This document shows, piece after piece, positions 20,101 through 28,582 of a stretch of 64,000 nucleotides of DNA. Made by a program: the position numbers and the translations under genes. The stretch spans positions 1 through 64,000 of the forward strand of contig VLTN01000057.1 of assembly GCA_008330645.1 (NCBI GenBank), given 5' to 3'. The notes under the pieces were generated by a model. It was not told the origin of the DNA, ran no database searches, and saw nothing but the letters and a program-made list of their open reading frames with translations. This DNA is from Cafeteria roenbergensis (lineage: Eukaryota; Sar; Bigyra; Bicosoecida; Cafeteriaceae). Numbering within the stretch: the first letter of the stretch is position 1; every line of letters starts with the position of its first letter.

Positions 20101-20621
20101 TCCACGGCAAGCGCAAGCACCCGCCCCCGCCCCAGCGCCGCGGCAACGGCCCCGAACAGCGACGGCGTCTGCAGCGACTCGGGCGTCGTGAACACCACCG
20201 GCGGCAGGCCTGGCTCGGGCCCGGCGGCAGAGCCCGCGGGGACGCCTCGCAACGCAGCCAGCAGCCGCTCGCGAGGCGCGCCAGCGACGTCCGACGACAC
20301 CTGCCCGGCACGCAGGCCGCGCGCCTCCATGCCCTTGGCCTGGTCGGCGATGAGGGCCTTGGTCGGGGAGAGCACGATCACGGTGCAGCCGGCGCGGGCG
20401 TTGGCCACCACTGCGGGCAGCTGGAACGTCAGCGACTTGCCACCGCCCGTGGGCATGAGCACCAGGGTGTCCTTGCCCTCCAGCACGCGCAGGCAGGCCT
20501 CGCGCTGCTCTGGCGAGCGGAAGCTCGCGAACCCGAACGCGCTGCGCAAGTGCTCCGACAGCAGCTCATCCAGCGCCTCCCGGCCCCGCGACCGCAGCGC
20601 CGCCGCCCCCGACAGCAGCAT
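17175..20621 (-). CDS. RecQ-family DNA helicase with long low-complexity insertions
   Basis: RecQ enzymes are 3'-5' DNA helicases used in recombination repair. The ATG at 20619-20621 gives a 1148-residue protein with no intron. SPEQREACLRVLEGKD is the Q/0 motif, MPTGGGKS is Walker A (about residue 59), VDEAHCVDSWG is motif II (about 175) and AVTATA is motif III. An Asp/Gly/Ala/Ser-rich insertion of about 200 residues separates the lobes. The second lobe has IVYVRRKD (about 470), YHSGL, GFGLGID and QEAGRAGRDG (about 620). A RecQ zinc site follows, KCRRAAIVGHFGE and CDVC (about 738). The last 350 residues are Ala/Gly-rich with a basic patch; no HRDC domain is visible. The frame also stays open far upstream of the ATG, over sequence that looks non-coding. 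Confidence 0.92.
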   Translation of the reverse strand: MLLSGAAALRSRGREALDELLSEHLRSAFGFASFRSPEQREACLRVLEGKDTLVLMPTGGGKSLTFQLPAVVANARAGCTVIVLSPTKALIADQAKGMEARGLRAGQVSSDVAGAPRERLLAALRGVPAGSAAGPEPGLPPVVFTTPESLQTPSLFGAVAAALGRGRVLALAVDEAHCVDSWGAAFRPAYQAIGRMRDQLVGAAGPGAALPILAVTATASKRTVALVRQSLGIESGAVLRSTMDRPNLRYGAVYADGMSDAAALRKLVALLRRAVPDLMPAAGDEGGAGGREGACGGDDDDDDDDGGGEGGGRAAAGAAGAAGRGRAGRAGGSAFRTASSIVAAAGGFTTAAAFKPSQAATQDDDAPLPGGFTTASRAASASAVAGPRPASARSRGGGSAGSAGSASLRAAAAGTRSLVGMLCPRAPGTGPAGTGPAGCSGPAGCSGRAGCSGPAGGGWGPGAAVKRAAAIVYVRRKDDAEDVAARLGQVAAAAAARRAEQAGLGFNGSGLAPLGSASGGGAGAGGAGAGGAGAGGAGGAGSGGAGSGGGTAFGASCIHVYHSGLPKARREAAQAAWQSQPQSVMVATIGFGLGIDRADVRTVIRWSVPGTMDSLAQEAGRAGRDGAAAEWWCFVRRQDFGAVSRLLGLDARRKEQAVMESATSSAERAARVRELQDQLEVSVADLAAVESTLMSAKCRRAAIVGHFGESSATCRQRHSSFLSAGRAPGGTPAVDVRLCDVCEDIRAVRRAMAATRRGGDFAVERGSAADKAVKRRRRRREGGGSGGGGGFYSGNPDDDDEDGSADDSDGDAGPDGGGRLLQGAGAKRLRATRVGVHGPSSGSFAIDQDSAGVCGPGSAGRAAPRGSGIDAVVAAEDAASAAAAAADSGPASASGDTSAREADLEHARAVGSQREVALAEYRLRLARRRRGRAAGFKAPRPVEPPVGDREAAAGGGSGGCGGGGGGGGVQSGDPSAATTSSAASTSSAAATSAAAAAAGAVGAAVHAPAGSAGATPAAAAAGGAAGGDAATRADDEAARSDTAAAARLAAALLANQKKCGGQATGAALSRCVGGAASAIVKAARRLADRQARRSGGPPASADATFQQQVERRWAVIVQQTSAGRLIPLRADGTVRRPSGDGAAVSATG

Positions 20622-21596
20622 GGCGCCCCCCTTGCCCCCGCACCGATCCAAACTGCGCACGGGGCAAGGCCCAGAGCCGGGCGGCCGCTGTGCCCCGCGG
20701 GTGGCTGCATCACCGGCGTGCGCACTTGCCCGGCCGGCAGAGCCCGCTGCAAGGCGCACACCGAAACGCGATGCTCGCCGCCCGTCCGTGCCCCAGGTGC
20801 CGAGGAGGCGTGGGCTGGCGCGGGATCCCTTCACACACCCCGGCGAGGCACGGCAGTGTCGCGCGCCGCTTCGTGCGGGCGCACTGGCGCCGCGGTTGCA
20901 GGCGCGTGGAGTGCCGGCCCGCGCTGCGCGGTTTCGGGGCGGAGAACTGCGAGGCCGACGCTGAGTGGTGCGGGCTGCCCGCCCCCCTGACGAAGGCGAC
21001 GGGGCCTCTGTGACGAGGGCCAGGCACCGTGTGGCTGCCGGTGGCGGACCGCAGCGCCACCACGGCACCCGCGGCTGTGCGAGGAGCACACAAGCTGCTG
21101 TACCAGCTGCGAAACCACGTCGCTCACGGTGGCGCAGTGTCGGGCAGCGCTGAAGCAGCTGCCACGATGCAGAAATACTTTTTCCAGGTCGGTTGGCGAG
21201 CAGCACCCTGACTTCGCCCGCGCAGTGTCCACGATGGCAATCTGGCGCCTGCACGAGGGCAAGTGCGCTGAAGCCCTTGAGCAGCTGACCAGGAGCGCGG
21301 ATATCCTTGCCTCTTCGCTGGGCGAGCATCATCCGCAGGTTCTGCAAACTCGCCGGCTCATCGAGGCTTGCTTGCAATAGCTTGTCTTGCGTCAGCCGTT
21401 TCGAGATTGCTGTGGCGGCGTGGCCTGGCTCGTGCGGGGTCGTCTTGTGCGATGCTGGCTTGGAAAGGCGCGCGCCTCGCTTCCAACCTCGGTCGGCATT
21501 GGGCCGCGTGCCTGGCGCTCGTGTCACGGCTCCAGGCCCGCCGCTCAAGCTTTCAATTGGGCCAGTCACAAGACCGCCCGCCCCCAGCGCCGCCGC
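20622..21596. other. RecQ upstream region / MDR gene downstream region
   Basis: 975 bp between two minus-strand genes. Apart from the plus-strand TPR remnant at 21029-21380 I see no gene; the left half should hold the RecQ promoter. Confidence 0.5.
21029..21380 (+). pseudogene. Small TPR (kinesin-light-chain type) fragment
   Basis: The plus frame ending at the TAG 21378-21380 encodes VGEQHPDFARAVSTMAIWRL, then KCAEALEQLTRSADILASSL and GEHHPQVLQTRRLIEACLQ. This has the GxHHP and A...L spacing of kinesin-light-chain TPR repeats, about one and a half units. The part before it (21029-21150) is suggestive only in another frame. No ATG with a signal or splice partner was found. It may be a gene remnant or one exon of an unseen gene. 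Confidence 0.5.
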
Positions 21597-23788
21597 TCAT
21601 TCGGCTGCCACCCTGATGACGTACTTGCCGAGGTTCTCCGACCGGCGCATGCGCGCAAACGCTTCGGCCACGGCGTCCAGGCCGTCCAGCGTGTCCTCGA
21701 TCACAGGCCGCAGGGGCGCGGAGCCGGCGGGGGCGGCGTCGCCCGTGGCCGACACGCTGGTGGCGGCTGCGGACGGGGCGGCGATGCGCGGCATCACGTT
21801 GGCAGCGAGGCCGGCGGCAAGGCCCGCCTTGTACGCGTCGCTGCGGGCGCGGAGAGTGGTGGCGCGCAGCTGGATGCGCTTGCGCAGAAGCATGCCGAGA
21901 GCGGGTCCGGGGGCGCTGGGGCCTCCTGCGTGGCGCCAATATTGAGGAGGGTCCACAGAACAACGGGCGGGAACCAACATATCGATTCGCACGGGGCGCG
22001 TGCAGCGGGGCTTAAGGGTCGCTGCGAAGGCCAAGCCACCGCGCTGCGCCGCGTCGAGGCGCGGCAGTGCACATTCCGCCCTCCAGCCCATCGCGCGCCC
22101 GCGCCCGCTCACCGAGCAGGCCATACAGCACCCACACGCCGTCAGTGCGCAGCAGCTTAGCGGTGGACTCGAAGAAGGAGCCTCCAACGCAGTCCAGCAC
22201 CAGGTGGGCGCCCCCGGGCACGGCCGCCGCCACCGTGTCTGCGGGGGGGGGGGGGGGGGGGGGTTGGCGGGGGGCAGCGGGCAGCGCATCTCAGAGCAGC
22301 GCATCTCAGAGCAGCGCATCTCAGAGCAGCGCATCTCAGAGCAGCGCATCTCAGAGCAGCGCATCTCAGAGCAGCGCATCTCAGAGCAGCGCATCTCAGA
22401 GCAGCGCATCTCAGAGCAGCGCATCTCAGAGCAGCGCATCTCAGAGCAGCGCATCTCAGAGCAGCGCATCTCAGAGCAGCGCATCTCAGAGCAGCGCATC
22501 TCGGAGCAGCGCATCTCAGAGCAGCGCATCTCAGAGCAGCGCATCTCGGAGCAGCGCATCTCAGAGCAGCGCATCTCAGAGCAGCGCATCTCAGAGCAGC
22601 GCATCTCAGCGCAGCGCAGCACAGGTCGCAAGCGCGCCTGGCCGGCTCAGCCCTCGGCCACCAGCCGCGCCCCTGCGCCCCTCACGCGCAGCGCCCACAC
22701 AACCCAGCGGCGCATCCCGCCCCCCGGCAGCAGATCAGACTCGGTCGCGGCCGGGCGAGGGTGGTTGCGCGCGGCAAGGACAGGCTTGCGATAGCCGCGC
22801 GCCGAGCCTGGGGCCCACCCTTCCGCGTCGCTCACCTGCCCAGGCGGCGTCCTCCTTGTAGTTCACCGTCACGGCCGCTCCCAGCTCCGCCGCCTTGGCA
22901 AGCTTGTCTGCCCTGCCCGCAACGGCAACGGACCGACGGCCCGTCATCCGGAGCAGCTGCAATGCCGCCGTGCCGACCCCGCTCCCGGCCGCGTAAACCA
23001 CGACGGTTTCGTCGCCGCCTGCCACGTCCAGGCCGCCCACCTCGAACAGCAGCTGATACGCGGTGGTCCACTGCTCGGGCAACGCCGCGGCCACTTCGAG
23101 GGGGAGTCCGGCCGGAACCGGCACCAGCGCCGTGACGGGGACACACACGAACTCTGCCTGGCCGCCGCCGGTGACGATTGCGATGGCCCGGAGGCCGATT
23201 GCGGGGGGCGCGCCGCCTGCGGTGCTGAGCGACGCGGCGTCGCTCCCGAGCGCGACCACCACGCCGGCCGCCTCGAGACCCATGATGTCCGTGGCGCCGG
23301 CGGGCAGGGGAACCTTGCCGCTGCGCGTGCGTTGGCGTTGGCGTTGGCGGCAGAGCAGGTGCGCGTGAGGAGCGGGCGGAGCGAATGCGGGCGGAGCGAA
23401 CGCGGGCGGAGCGAACGCGTGCGAGCGCGCGGCCGCGAGGGGCCAACACGCGCTGTCGCAGCAGCGATGGGCTCGCGATGGAGCTTTCGCGCTCGTCCGG
23501 CCGCCGCCGCCGCAGTCTGCGGAGGCGGCAGCGCCCGCAGGCAAGACGCGTGCAGAAACGGCGGCCGCACCGTGCGCCACCGCGCTGCGCGACTCACGCG
23601 GCCTGCATGATCTCCGCCCGGTTGGTGCCCGTTGCCACCACCCGAAGCAGCACCTCGGCGGGGCCCGGCACGGGCACAGGGCGGTCCACGACCTCCACGG
23701 CGGGCGTGCCGTCGGCGCCGGGCTTGGCCACAAGCGCGCGCATGGTCGTGGGGAGGGGGCCGTCGGTGGCGGAGGCGGTGCTGGCCAT
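21597..23788 (-). CDS. Quinone oxidoreductase-like zinc-independent MDR protein (PIG3/TP53I3-like)
   Basis: A medium-chain NADPH-dependent reductase. Four exons (23598-23788, 22836-23320, 22113-22238, 21597-21925) join in phase to give 376 residues. GTNRAEIMQAAGKVPLPAGA and GLEAAG match the PIG3/ToxD quinone-reductase group, including the Asn-Arg-Ala active-site strand. EQWTTAYQLLFEVGG precedes the nucleotide-binding AGSGVGTAALQLLR. LVLDCVGGSFFE and the end ENLGKYVIRV also fit. About 40 extra N-terminal and internal residues are Ala/Gly-rich. Intron 2 (22239-22835) is filled by a 15-bp minisatellite and ends in a run of 21 C. No zinc-site cysteines are present, as expected. Confidence 0.92.
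22243..22263. repeat. G21 homopolymer (C21 on the coding strand)
   Basis: Twenty-one consecutive G on the plus strand. On the minus strand it reads as C21 followed by GCAG, so it sits exactly where the polypyrimidine tract of MDR intron 2 should be. Confidence 0.95.
22276..22611. repeat. 15-bp minisatellite, about 22 units, inside an intron
   Basis: Unit TCAGAGCAGCGCATC repeats head to tail about 22 times with almost no variation; two units have TCGGAG. The near identity implies recent expansion or homogenisation. The period is a multiple of three, so several frames stay open (for example SASQS or EQRIS), but the array lies in intron 2 of the minus-strand MDR gene and I do not regard those frames as coding. 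Confidence 0.95.
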
Positions 23789-24301
23789 GAGCGCTACCTG
23801 CGGTGCGCGCGAGGGCGCGTGCATGCGCTCACGGCGGGGTCGAGCGGGGCCAGGTGCGGCGAGGGCGGGAATGCCGAGGCTGGCGCCGTGGCGACACTTG
23901 GCCGCCCATCCACGCGCACGCCCTCCCCTTCGCGCCTAGCGGCGGCCGCCAAGGCAGCCCGCGGCGTACACCCAACCACTTTACCCGCTTTCACTGGTGA
24001 CAGTGGCCGGGCGCCAGGGGTGCGGAAGGGGAATGGGAGCGCAGGGAGCGCGTGCGCCGCGCACAGCATGGCCTCGCTCGCGAACGCACGGTCACAACGG
24101 CCACACAGCCCCCCAGCACGCGTAACCTCATCAGACGCCTCACCGCAGGGGCTCGGAGAGTGGGCGAGCGCCCGCCACCGCCACCTGGACTGACCGACGC
24201 TCGCCCAACCTCAAGCCTTGGCCACGACAAATCTGCCATGGCAGAGCCCCCCAGCTCGCAACGCGCGCCGCGCTCCAAGGGCCAGCACAGCGCCGGGGGC
24301 C
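23789..24301. promoter_or_regulatory. Divergent spacer between the MDR gene and SKI8
   Basis: 513 bp between start codons of opposite genes. No coding signal. Probably carries both promoters; no TATA box is seen. Confidence 0.45.
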
Positions 24302-25572
24302 ATGTTCCGCACGCTGCTGAACGACCCTGCGTGCCACACCGATACGGTGACGGCGCTGGCGTGGGGCCGCGACGGCTCGCTCGTCACCGCCTCCATCGAC
24401 GAGACCCTGACCATCCAGTGAGCACGATGCTGCCGCCCTGCTCCTGCCCCTGCGTCGCTTTCGGGCATCGGCAGGCGTGTGCGGACCGCTCGAAGGGACC
24501 GGCGCGATCTGGTCTGGCCGGGAGCCAGATTGCGCGGGGCACTGCTGCTTGCCACGGCCGGTGCACCGCGGCGCACGGCCGGGCACGGCCAAAGGCGCGC
24601 CTTGCTTCCCCGCCATCTCTCCCACGCCTACTCACGCCCCGCCCGTTGGTGTGCGCGCGCGTGCCACTTCTGCTTTGGCTGCCTGCACCGCCGCTGTCGC
24701 TGCTACTAGCGCGTTTGTTGCCTCTGCTTTCGCGCGCATTGCGCAGCGACGTGGCTGCCCCCGAAAGCGATGGAGCCGCTGCCGACTCGGGCGCCTCCTC
24801 GGCGATCGCTCTCACGCCGCGGCACGTTGTGAAGGACCTCGACCTCGGAATCGTGTCCCTGTCAGCGGCCCATCACGCGAACATCGTGGCAGGGGCGACG
24901 ATGGACAGCGTCGTGAAGGTGTGGGCCCTCGACTCGGGGGAGGAGCTGCTCTCCGTGGACCCGGGGGCTCTGCAGGCATGGTGCGTTGACTGGCACCCCT
25001 CCAAGCCCATCCTCGCAGCCACCACACACTCGGGCGCGGTTTCGCTGCTGGACGGAGAGACTGGCGAGAAGCGGCGAGCCATCGACACGCGGGCCGGATT
25101 CGCATCCTGCGTGGCGTTCAGCCCGGACGGCGGGGCCGTCGCGACGGCGTCCCTGGAGGGCAAGGTGTCCGTTATGGACGTTGAGACCGGCGCTTTGCTC
25201 CACTCGGCAGAGCCGCACCGGCGCCCCATCAGGTCGCTTGTGTGGGCGCCTGACGGCACTAGGCTGCTCACAGGCTCAGATGACGCGCGCGTGACCGTGC
25301 TTGACGTCGGGTCGACCGGCCTGTCCGCTGTGCACTCGCTGGCGGGTCACACCGCACCAGTTACCGCAGTCGCAATGCGCCCCGACGGGCTGCAGGCAGT
25401 GTCAGCGTCGGCCGACACCACCGCCCGGCTGTGGGACCTGCGCGCCAGAGAGCCGGTGCACACTTTCCGGTCGCACGAGGAGCGCATCGGGGCAGCTGAC
25501 TACTCCGCCGACGGCGTGAGGGTGGCGACGGGCGACGACGCCGGCCGCGTGTGCGTGCATGCTGCCAACTGA
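24302..25572 (+). CDS. SKI8: SKI8/WDR61 WD40-repeat protein
   Basis: In other eukaryotes Ski8/WDR61 is a scaffold of the cytoplasmic SKI complex that feeds mRNA to the exosome, and of the nuclear Paf1 complex. Exons 24302-24417 and 24747-25572 join in phase (329-bp intron, GTGAGC...CAG) to give 313 residues, close to the 305 of human WDR61. Seven blades can be seen: HTDTVTALAWG near the N-terminus, then VVKVWALDSGEEL, DAW-like LQAWCVDWHPSKP, SLLDGETGEK, FASCVAFSPDG, VDxETGALLHSAEPH with RPIRSLVWAPDG, GHTAPVTAVAMRPDG and a last ADYSADGVRVATGDDAG. The order and the RPIRSL strand are typical of WDR61. An Ala/Ser-rich insert of about 20 residues sits at the exon junction. Confidence 0.88.
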
Positions 25573-26220
25573 GTGCGTGGCTGCTGCGAGGCTTCGCGCC
25601 CGCCTCGCATCGCTCCAGAGTCCAATCCGAAATATGCATGCATCCAGTCCGCTGGCCGGTTGCGGCCGACCACACGACGGATCGCAACAGCAACCCCGAG
25701 CCGCGCAGCTATTGGCAACGCGTTGCGATCGAGCACAGCAAAGCAATGGGCAGCGCGATCGAGCACAGCAAAGCAATGAGCAGCGCGATCGAGCATTGTG
25801 CATCAATAAGCAGTGTGATCGAGCACAGCAAAGCAATGACCGGCGCGATTCAGCATTGCAACACAATTCGCAGCGCAGTGCGATCAAGCACGGCATATCT
25901 ATTCGCAGTGCAGCACGACAAAGCGCAAGAAAGCAATTCGCGGCTCTTCAAATGTGGGTGTCATCGCGCACTCTGTTGGCAGCATGCACGATACCACACC
26001 GACACGAAAACACAAAGCGTGACGCAGCGCTTCGCTGGGCTGCAGGCTGTCAATTTGCGGCGTGTGACTGCAGCCAACCCGCTCCATTTGCAGTGATTTT
26101 TTGTGTGGTTGGGCGCGCGACTTGATTGCTGACAATTCGCTGGCGAAAGCAAGCGTGGCCGCCGCTCCAGCTCCACACAAGCTCGAGTCGATGCGACCGT
26201 CACTTCCGCCCGCCGGCCAC
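25573..26220. other. Convergent spacer between SKI8 and the ARM-like gene, AT-richer, with 30-bp repeats
   Basis: 648 bp, clearly less GC-rich than the flanks. It is occupied largely by the decaying 30-bp array (separate entry). No gene is seen. Confidence 0.6.
25725..25940. repeat. Degenerate 30-bp tandem repeat array
   Basis: Units of 30 bp start at 25725, 25755, 25785, 25815 and 25845, of the type GCGATCGAGCACAGCAAAGC followed by AATGAGCAGC. Further decayed units continue to about 25940. Unit 1 and unit 2 differ by one base; later ones diverge progressively. The GCGATC(G) core is kept longest. It sits just past the SKI8 stop, in the convergent spacer. Confidence 0.85.
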
Positions 26221-28044
26221 TCAGAGTACCGCTTCTCGCAGGGCAGGCGTCGCGGCGAGCGCGCCCTCCAGCGCCTCCTTCAGCTCGCTGTCGGACCGGA
26301 GCAGCGCCCGCACATCGGAGAGCGACGCGGCCGAACCGCTGCACAGAGCCACCAAGACTTTTCCCAGCCGCATCACCGTCGCATCATCGCCACAGCCAGA
26401 GGCAAGCACCGACCCGCGCAGCAGCGCCTCGCCCGCACCCGTCACGCTGGACAGCGCGGCCAGGCCGGGCGGAAGGCTGTCGCCGCCGCCCCCCGACCCG
26501 CCCAGGGAGCCGGCTGCGCTCCAGCCCGGCCCCCACAGGCGACTCACCCCGTCCGCGTGGCCGGCGGCGAAACGCTCCTCCAGCCCCGCCCTGACGCCGG
26601 CGGCGGACGCCACTTCCGGGAAGGCCTCGCTGAGCTCTGCCAGCAGAGCCGACGCGAGGGCACGGTCCCCGCCCTCGACCTCGTCCGAGGCCACTGCCGC
26701 TGCCGCAGGCCAAGCCACGGCTGGCCCCAGGTGGCGGCACACGATGGCACCGGCCTCGCTGGCGGTTTCGCCGGCCTCAGCGTGGGCCAGGAGCGCCGCT
26801 CTCACGATGGACCACAGCTGCGGGCAGATCCTTCCGGGGCCGAGCGACGCGGCAGAGCCGGGCTGACCGACGAGCGACGCGGATCGGCAGAGCCCGCAGA
26901 GCGCGAGCACTGCGTCCGATGTGCCGATCGGTTCCTGCTTCCCCGTTGTGAGAGACGCGAGTCCCTCAGCCATCACCGCCACATCACGCGCCATCACCGC
27001 CCTCTCACCGCAAGGCGTGGCGAGCACCGCCGCCAGCGCCGCGGCAGCAGCGCGCCGGTGAGCCGGCGTCGCGCTGGGCCCAAGCCACCCCACGAGCGAG
27101 CCGGCGGCGCCTGTTGCTGCTGCCGCCTCAATGGCCTTCGCGCCGCCGGCAGTGCAGAGCCGCGCGAAACAAGCCAGCACTTCAACGGACAAGCCGGCCG
27201 ACCCCAGCGACGGACAGAGGTCTGACGCGAAACCGCGCGGCAGGGGCGCTGGAGGGCGGAGGGAGTTGCCTCCGGCTCTGGCTCCGCCGACAGCCACCGC
27301 CCCGGGCCAGGCTTCCACTTCGTCCAAGGCGGCGGCCATGAAGATGGCGAGCGACGTGGCCAGGCCCGAGCTGAGCAACTCCATCGCGAAACCGCCGCAG
27401 AGGTTTCGGACGGTGGTGATGAGGCGGGCGTTTCCGGGAAGGGCGCGGACGAGGCGTTCAACGGCTGGCGGGACGCTGGCTCGGGCGGCGGCGGCGGCGG
27501 CAGTGGGCTCCCCGGCAGCGGCAGAGCCGGCTGGTGTCTCTGCGGACTCCGACGGAATCCTTCCGTCCGCATGGGCGACGAGGTGGGCATGCTCGCCGAA
27601 CGCCGTGATGGTGGCGAGGACGTCGGCGGCAGCGTGACGGCACGCGGGACCGTCGTCGTTCCCAGCCATGCTGATGAGAGTGGCCACCGCCCCGGGCGCC
27701 GCGGCGGCCAGCCTGTCGCGGGCAAGCCGGACGGTGCAGAGCCGGCACAGCAGCGCTGCAGCGAGCGCTCGCACGCCCTCCTCGCTGCTCGCTCGGATCA
27801 CGTGCGCGCAGGCCTCCACGCCGCCAGCGCGAACTGTGGCGGCCTTGTCCTGCTGGCTGGAAGACAGGTTGATGAGGTGCATGAGCGCCGCGCTCTTCTC
27901 AGGAGCGGTCGTGTCGTCGATTGCAACCACGCGAACCAGCTTCTCGGGGGCGCGGCGGCCGAAGGCGAGCGCCGCCTCGTGAGGGTCGTCAGCGACGCTG
28001 GCATGGATCACGTGGACCTCGCCGGAGGCTGACAGAGTTGCCAT
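26221..28044 (-). CDS. ARM/HEAT-like helical repeat protein
   Basis: A single 607-residue frame starting at the ATG 28042-28044 (MATLSASGEVHVIH). It is built of short Ala/Leu-rich helices in the armadillo rhythm, for example ALMHLINLSSSQQDKAATVRAG followed by GVEACAHVIRASSEEGVRAL. Similar pairs recur at intervals of roughly 40 residues. There is no signal peptide, membrane span or catalytic motif. ARM proteins of this type act as scaffolds (radial-spoke RSPH14, Vac8 and importin-alpha are examples), but no subfamily can be fixed. It carries many copies of the GGCAGAGCC and GAAACCGC words. An in-frame extension to 28110 is possible but less likely. Confidence 0.75.
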   Translation of the reverse strand: MATLSASGEVHVIHASVADDPHEAALAFGRRAPEKLVRVVAIDDTTAPEKSAALMHLINLSSSQQDKAATVRAGGVEACAHVIRASSEEGVRALAAALLCRLCTVRLARDRLAAAAPGAVATLISMAGNDDGPACRHAAADVLATITAFGEHAHLVAHADGRIPSESAETPAGSAAAGEPTAAAAAARASVPPAVERLVRALPGNARLITTVRNLCGGFAMELLSSGLATSLAIFMAAALDEVEAWPGAVAVGGARAGGNSLRPPAPLPRGFASDLCPSLGSAGLSVEVLACFARLCTAGGAKAIEAAAATGAAGSLVGWLGPSATPAHRRAAAAALAAVLATPCGERAVMARDVAVMAEGLASLTTGKQEPIGTSDAVLALCGLCRSASLVGQPGSAASLGPGRICPQLWSIVRAALLAHAEAGETASEAGAIVCRHLGPAVAWPAAAAVASDEVEGGDRALASALLAELSEAFPEVASAAGVRAGLEERFAAGHADGVSRLWGPGWSAAGSLGGSGGGGDSLPPGLAALSSVTGAGEALLRGSVLASGCGDDATVMRLGKVLVALCSGSAASLSDVRALLRSDSELKEALEGALAATPALREAVL

Positions 28045-28582
28045 GACCCGTGTAGGCTGGCGGGGCCGGCAATTTGCAGAAGCCGCAGCAGCGGAACTGG
28101 CGCGGCACACTCGACCGCGTCAAAAGGCAGCCGCCAAGGGGGCACGGGCTTGGTCCGGCCCGCGGATCTGGCGTGCAGCGGGCCCTCTGGCGCTCAAAGC
28201 AGGCTCGCTCGCAGGAAGCGGGCTGTGGCGCAGCCTGTGCGGGTGGCGGTGCTGGCGCGAGTTGCGCTCCACCGGAAACGGCTCTGCCGCAGCGAACAAG
28301 CGCGGCGCCCAGCGTGGCAAAGCTCGGTTGGCTTTGCAGCCCGCCCCCGCCATTGTGCTGCTGTTGTTGCTGCGCGTATGCCTGTGTGTCTGAATGCGTG
28401 TGTCTGCGTGTGGATGTGTGCGGATGTGAGTGCAGTGTGCGTGCGTTTGCGGCGTTGCCCCGCGCCGCTGTCGCTGCTGGTGTGCTGTACAGGTACTTGC
28501 AAATGCGGCCGGTCACGCAGCGCGCCACGCCTATGGATCCTCACGCGCCTGATGAAGCAGCCGGCCCCTGCAGACGGCCGCC
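28045..28582. other. Spacer between the ARM-like and JmjC genes
   Basis: 538 bp holding the ARM gene promoter and the JmjC gene 3' end. A GT-rich microsatellite-like stretch lies at about 28375-28455 (plus strand). No gene is seen. Confidence 0.55.

Noticed and set aside
20622-21569. A minus-strand open frame extending RecQ by about 316 residues upstream of 20621
   Set aside because: It carries no conserved content, is Arg/Pro-rich as expected of non-coding GC-rich DNA, and overlaps the clear plus-strand TPR signal.
22276-22611. CRISPR-like array
   Set aside because: Units are directly adjacent without unique spacers, in a eukaryotic intron; it is a plain minisatellite.
22000-22861. Plus- and minus-strand frames made of SSASQ, EQRIS or CSEMR repeats
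   Set aside because: They come from the 15-bp minisatellite whose period is a multiple of three; the array lies inside an intron of a well-supported gene.
28375-28455. GT-rich stretches as a common poly(A) downstream element
   Set aside because: GT-rich runs follow the stops of COG0523, SNW1 and (on its own strand) CDC48, but after the JmjC gene the run is on the wrong strand, so the pattern is not consistent.
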